A program made the position numbers and the translations under genes. From Phycisphaerae bacterium (GTDB lineage Bacteria; Planctomycetota; Phycisphaerae; JAJVII01), in the NCBI GenBank assembly GCA_022072085.1, contig JAJVII010000018.1, forward strand, positions 62,001-126,000: 64,000 nt of DNA, in the 5' to 3' direction. Shown one piece after another: positions 60,781 through 64,000 of this stretch. Below the pieces are notes generated by a model that worked only from the letters and a program-made list of their open reading frames with translations, had not been told where the DNA came from and made no database searches. How positions within the stretch are numbered: position 1 is the first letter of the stretch; each line of letters opens with the position of its first letter.

Positions 60781-61890
60781 ATGGCCCGCAAACGCAAGAC
60801 AGGCGCAAGCGCGTCGGACGACCTGACCCCCGAGCAGGCGGCGTCGCTGCTGCGCTCGCGTCTGCGGTTCTACCTGCCGGGTTCCAAGCTGCCCGGGCGG
60901 GCGGCGCTGGCCGAGCAACTCGGCGTAAGCACCTACGTTTCGCGCCGCGCGGTGGAGCTGCTGGCCGAGCAGGGGCTGCTCAAGCTCTCGTCGCCCGGCG
61001 GCGCGTTCGTCACGCCCAAGGCCGCCGCGGTGGAGGCCATCCGCGCCATCCACATCCTGGCCAGCGCCATGCCCAACCAGCACTTCCACGAGCAGGAATT
61101 CCTGCTGGGCGCCAAACAGGCGTGCCTCGCCGGCGGGCTGCGGTTCCGGGTGACCGAGCTGGCCGGACGTGCGATAACGCCCGACCTGCCCGACCAACTG
61201 GCAGCCGGCGAGGACCCGCTCCAGACCGGATGGGCGCTGCTGGATCGGGCCCCGCCGGATTCGACGCTGCGTTCGTGGCAGGCCCGCGGCGTGCCGGCGG
61301 TGCTGGTCAACGCCGAGGCCGGCGTCGAAACGCACACCATCCGCACCAGCGGTCGCGAGGCGATTCACCTGGCAACCGAGCGCCTCATCCTGCTGGGCCA
61401 TCGCCGCATCGCCTTCGCCGGCGCCGAGCCAGGGTTCTCCCCCATCGCGCAGTTGCGCTATGAAGGCTTCGAGCTGGCCATCGGCCGCCACGGGCTGGCC
61501 GACTCGTGCGAGTCGGTCCTTTGGGACGGCCGGCGGCAGTCGCGCGAGAAGATCCGCGGATTGCTGGCCGACCTGCTGGCCCGCCCGGATCGTCCGACCG
61601 CACTCGTGGTCGACAACCAACTCAACGGCTGCGACGCGCTGGCGGTCTGCGACGCGATGGGCCTGAAGATTCCCGCGCACGTCAGCGTGATCAGCGGGGG
61701 CATCGGCCGGCGGGTGATCCCGCCGATGGTCGAGCGGCTGACCCGCTACGACGAGGGGACCTCCGAAGAACAGAGCCACATGGTGGTGGAGTTCTTCGCG
61801 AACTACTTCAATCACCGCCAGCCAGTGCATCTTCTGCAAGGTACAAAGTTTGTAGACGCCGGCTCGATCGGCCCGCCGGACGGCGCATGA
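60781..61890 (+). CDS. GntR-type regulator with LacI-like effector domain
   Basis: A 369-residue cytoplasmic regulator. Residues 15-80 are a GntR winged helix-turn-helix (AASLLRSRLRFYLPGSKLPG, LAEQLGVSTYVSRRAVELLA). From about 90 a LacI/PBP1-type domain follows (TSGREAIHLATERLILLGHR, RIAFAGAEPGFSPIAQLRYE, DRPTALVVDNQLNGCDALAV). This domain combination suits a sugar-responsive repressor. It ends the operon 55315-61890, so it may regulate that operon or the PEP-CTERM gene downstream, where palindromes lie at 61975-62016. AAGGTGAG lies before the ATG. Confidence 0.92.
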   Translation: MARKRKTGASASDDLTPEQAASLLRSRLRFYLPGSKLPGRAALAEQLGVSTYVSRRAVELLAEQGLLKLSSPGGAFVTPKAAAVEAIRAIHILASAMPNQHFHEQEFLLGAKQACLAGGLRFRVTELAGRAITPDLPDQLAAGEDPLQTGWALLDRAPPDSTLRSWQARGVPAVLVNAEAGVETHTIRTSGREAIHLATERLILLGHRRIAFAGAEPGFSPIAQLRYEGFELAIGRHGLADSCESVLWDGRRQSREKIRGLLADLLARPDRPTALVVDNQLNGCDALAVCDAMGLKIPAHVSVISGGIGRRVIPPMVERLTRYDEGTSEEQSHMVVEFFANYFNHRQPVHLLQGTKFVDAGSIGPPDGA

Positions 61891-61974
61891 CCCGGCCACC
61901 CGCGGTCGGCATGTTGATTCTCGTGAACCCGTCCATTACTACACAACCACATATCTGACAATACATTACATATC

Positions 61975-62016
61975 ACACATCCCGTCACGGGCGAAATGTG
62001 TTGATAGCGGTCAACA
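61975..62016. promoter_or_regulatory. Palindromic candidate operator cluster
   Basis: TGTTGA-N6-TCAACA at 61999-62016 has perfect 6-bp arms. Just upstream ACACAT CCCGT C ACGGG CGAA ATGTGT (61975-62001) forms an interrupted palindrome. These lie in the AT-rich 375-base gap between the regulator and the PEP-CTERM gene. A TATAAA at 62071-62076 may be a -10 box but no good -35 is seen. Confidence 0.4.
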
Positions 62017-62265
62017 TACATGCTCTGCTCTCTGATTTAGACGTTGCCCAAGAGAGATTCCACAAAGCGTTATAAAAAAATGATTTAAGAAGACTCCGCA
62101 GGTCGGGAGTTGGCGATGGTACGCCGTTTGCTACTTAATTGATGTGATGGTTTTCCTCTGAGGCGCATGGGCGCCCCTCGGGGGTTCCTGATTGGCACAG
62201 CGGCTCATGAGAATAGAGAGATTCGCGTTTTGACTGAGGCCGGAGACGGCCAGGAGGTTCGAGTC

Positions 62266-63792
62266 ATGTCACAACGGAAACTGACCGGCGCGATGGGACT
62301 GGCGATCGTGATCGCAGCGGCGCGATTGCGGGTCGTTGTGGCGGCAATCAGTTTGATGGCGCTGGTTCTCTTGCCGGGAAGCGCAGCCTTCGGCGCGTTC
62401 ACAGCGGACAACTGGACGGGCGGTACGACGGACTTCAACAACACGGCCAACTGGTCGCTGGGCCATCTGCCGACCGCCCTGGGAGGCAGCGGCGAGCAGG
62501 GCGTGATCTCGGGCCTGACCTCCAACCAGCCGGTGCTGACCGCCCCGACTGCGGTCAACGCCCTCTTGTTCACCAACGGCGGGACGCTGTCATCCAACAC
62601 GGCTGCCGACATCCTGACTCTGGATCTGAGCGCGGCCAACGGAACGGCACTTACCGTGTCCACCACGACGAACATCTCGGCGAATCTGGCGGCCAGGGCC
62701 AGTTCGGCCGGCACGAAAGTGGTGACAGTCTCCGTCACAGGATCGAACAACGTCCTCACCCTCAGCGGCAATCTGACGCCCAACGGCGCCACATGGTCGC
62801 TCGGCGCCTCGGCAACCGATAAGATCGTGTTGTCCGGCAGCAACACCTTCTCCGGCACGCTGCTGCTGACGAGCGGCGTCATCGAGACAAACTCCAATGC
62901 CGCGCTGAACAACTGGAGCGGCTCGATTCAGTTGGGCACCAATGGCACGCCCGCCTCGGCGACCTTGCGACTCAACAATACCTTCTCGCTGACCCAGACG
63001 AACCTGATCATTACGGCCAAGTCGAACTCAACCGTGGACGAATACGTCGAGGTCGTCGGCAGCAACAGCCTGACGGTCGCCAACCTGAATCTGACCCAGG
63101 TCAACGTGTCCGGCGTCTCGGACGTCCAGTTTCACAAGACCGGCGCCGGGACGCTGGTCTTGACCGGCAACAACGGCACGGTCAGCAAGAGCGGCAGCGG
63201 CACGTCCTTTAATCCCACAGCCGGGATCAAGGTCGACGCCGGCACGCTGCTGGTCAACAACGCCTCGGGCTCGCCGACCGCCGCCTCCATCGGCTACAAC
63301 GTCAACAGCAACGCCACCTTCGGTGGCACCGGCGCGGTCACCGGCGCGGTCGACGTCAAGAGCGGCGGCCACATCGCCCCCGGCGCCAGCGTCGAGTCCC
63401 TGGGCGTCGGCTGGCTGCACCTGGAGGCCGGCAGCTACCTCGACGTCGAGTTCATCCCGTCGGCCAACGACACGATCAACATCGCCGCCCTCAACGGCCT
63501 GACTATCGACAGCGGCGCCCTGGTCAACCTCTACGTCGAGGGCTCGACGAATCCGTGGACCACGGCGGGAACCTACGCCCTGATCAACTACACCGGAACG
63601 TTGAACGGGGCGGCCAGCAACCTGTCGGTGGCCAACCCGCAGAACGGCCTGGACTACGAGTTCGCGACCGACGGCAGCACGGTGTATGTGACGATTTCGA
63701 GCGTGAGCGTCCCCGAGCCGGCGACGATGGGCCTGCTCCTGCTGGGCGGCCTGGGCCTGATCGGCGGGAGCGTCCGGCGGCGGCTGAATTGA
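62266..63792 (+). CDS. PEP-CTERM surface protein with autotransporter-like beta strands
   Basis: A 508-residue exported protein. Signal RVVVAAISLMALVLLPGSAA; body rich in Thr, Ser, Asn and Gly with autotransporter-associated beta-strand units (GAGTLVLTGNNGT, LSGSNTFSGTLLLTSG, AGTLLVNNASG) that predict a long beta-helix. It ends in a PEP-CTERM signal (VPEPATMGLLLLGG, then a hydrophobic stretch and RRRLN), expected to be processed by an exosortase not encoded in this window. AGGAGG eight bases before ATG 62266 settles the start. Codon use and composition (low GC for the window, Asn/Thr-rich) differ from its neighbours, as usual for this type. Confidence 0.9.
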   Translation: MSQRKLTGAMGLAIVIAAARLRVVVAAISLMALVLLPGSAAFGAFTADNWTGGTTDFNNTANWSLGHLPTALGGSGEQGVISGLTSNQPVLTAPTAVNALLFTNGGTLSSNTAADILTLDLSAANGTALTVSTTTNISANLAARASSAGTKVVTVSVTGSNNVLTLSGNLTPNGATWSLGASATDKIVLSGSNTFSGTLLLTSGVIETNSNAALNNWSGSIQLGTNGTPASATLRLNNTFSLTQTNLIITAKSNSTVDEYVEVVGSNSLTVANLNLTQVNVSGVSDVQFHKTGAGTLVLTGNNGTVSKSGSGTSFNPTAGIKVDAGTLLVNNASGSPTAASIGYNVNSNATFGGTGAVTGAVDVKSGGHIAPGASVESLGVGWLHLEAGSYLDVEFIPSANDTINIAALNGLTIDSGALVNLYVEGSTNPWTTAGTYALINYTGTLNGAASNLSVANPQNGLDYEFATDGSTVYVTISSVSVPEPATMGLLLLGGLGLIGGSVRRRLN

Positions 63793-63861
63793 AGCGATCG
63801 GCCGAGGCCCGGCTGATGCGGCGGCAAGTGAGAAATGAGGAAATCCGGGGAAAGGAAGACC

Positions 63862-64000
63862 ATGATGTGCAGCACACGGCGATTCGCACGCGTGACACTG
63901 GCTCTGGTCGGACTGACGGCGTTCATGCTGTCGGCCGGCGGCGCCGTCCAGGTTGAACTGACCACGGGCGATGCCGCTTTGCTGACGGCCAACTTCGGCG
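63862..64000 (+). CDS. Exported protein (5' part, cut by the window end)
   Basis: ATG 63862 follows AAAGGAAG and opens MMCSTRRFARVTLALVGLTA, continuing FMLSAGGAVQVELTTGD, a typical Sec signal followed by the mature start. Only 46 codons are in the window, so no family can be named; the neighbour with a PEP-CTERM tail suggests another surface protein. Confidence 0.7.
   Translation, partial: MMCSTRRFARVTLALVGLTAFMLSAGGAVQVELTTGDAALLTANFG

Noticed and set aside
58639-61899. A 1086-codon minus-strand frame opposite the DUF4091 and regulator genes
   Set aside because: Same reason: low-complexity shadow of genes with signal peptide, domains and ribosome-binding sites on the plus strand.

Overview
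The window is a 64-kb piece of a very GC-rich bacterial chromosome, most likely from the Planctomycetota (possibly the Phycisphaerae side; inferred from gene content, not from a marker tree). The pointers are a PPC-domain / DUF1501 / DUF1549-DUF1553 gene trio, several huge secreted proteins, PEP-CTERM sorting tails, FG-GAP/VCBS and NHL propeller proteins, and many secreted carbohydrate-active paralogues. I found no rRNA, tRNA, CRISPR array or transposase gene.

Layout. 1-2.6 kb: end of a VCBS-repeat protein, then an RtcB RNA ligase. 2.6-11.9 kb (minus strand): a likely co-directional set of an FkbO-like Rid protein, DUF1549/1553, DUF1501, PPC-domain and DUF4091 proteins. 12.1-16.2 kb: an NHL/propeller protein and purD. 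16.2-16.7 kb: a four-helix-bundle (S23/Avd-like) gene enclosed in perfect inverted repeats. 16.7-19.5 kb: a lysyltransferase-like/GNAT fusion, PilZ and NYN-nuclease genes. 19.6-23.1 kb: pyrimidine operon pyrR-pyrB-(small membrane protein)-pyrC. 23.3-24.6 kb: an AT-rich promoter island, a sigma-70 factor and its terminator. 24.6-28.9 kb: a repeat-rich spacer, a proline-rich protein, a HEAT-repeat protein, a frameshifted small gene and a nitroreductase-like gene. 29.6-41.3 kb: a PcRGLX/YetA-like protein, a membrane SpeE-like protein with a propeller partner, an Asp-box/lactonase-like propeller and a second DUF4091 protein. 41.3-45.4 kb (minus): GGDEF cyclase, a dead-protease/WD40 fusion and a UroD-family protein. 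45.8-48.7 kb: a GH42/agarase-like glycoside hydrolase. 48.7-54.7 kb (minus): LRR, VCBS and NHL proteins in a row. 54.7-55.3 kb: gene debris, including a PEP-CTERM tail and the 5' stub of an NHL-protein paralogue. 55.3-61.9 kb: a probable operon of a large secreted protein, a cyclase-family hydrolase, a third DUF4091 protein and a GntR/LacI-type regulator. 62.3 kb to the end: a PEP-CTERM surface protein and the start of another exported protein.

How it fits together. Housekeeping genes (purD, pyrRBC, sigma factor, rtcB) are interspersed with modules for secreted polysaccharide processing. Three DUF4091 paralogues, two NHL paralogues plus a stub, and two VCBS paralogues show repeated local duplication. 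Several good candidate promoters share a TTGNNN -35 and a -10 of the GATANT/TATANT type.

The two most unusual signals are structural. One is the four-helix-bundle gene framed by (GTGCTGAGT)n inverted repeats, which supply both its ribosome-binding site and the stop codon of the neighbouring gene. The other is a 53-bp near-perfect palindrome present in one copy and cleanly absent from the other copy of a 123-bp duplicated segment.
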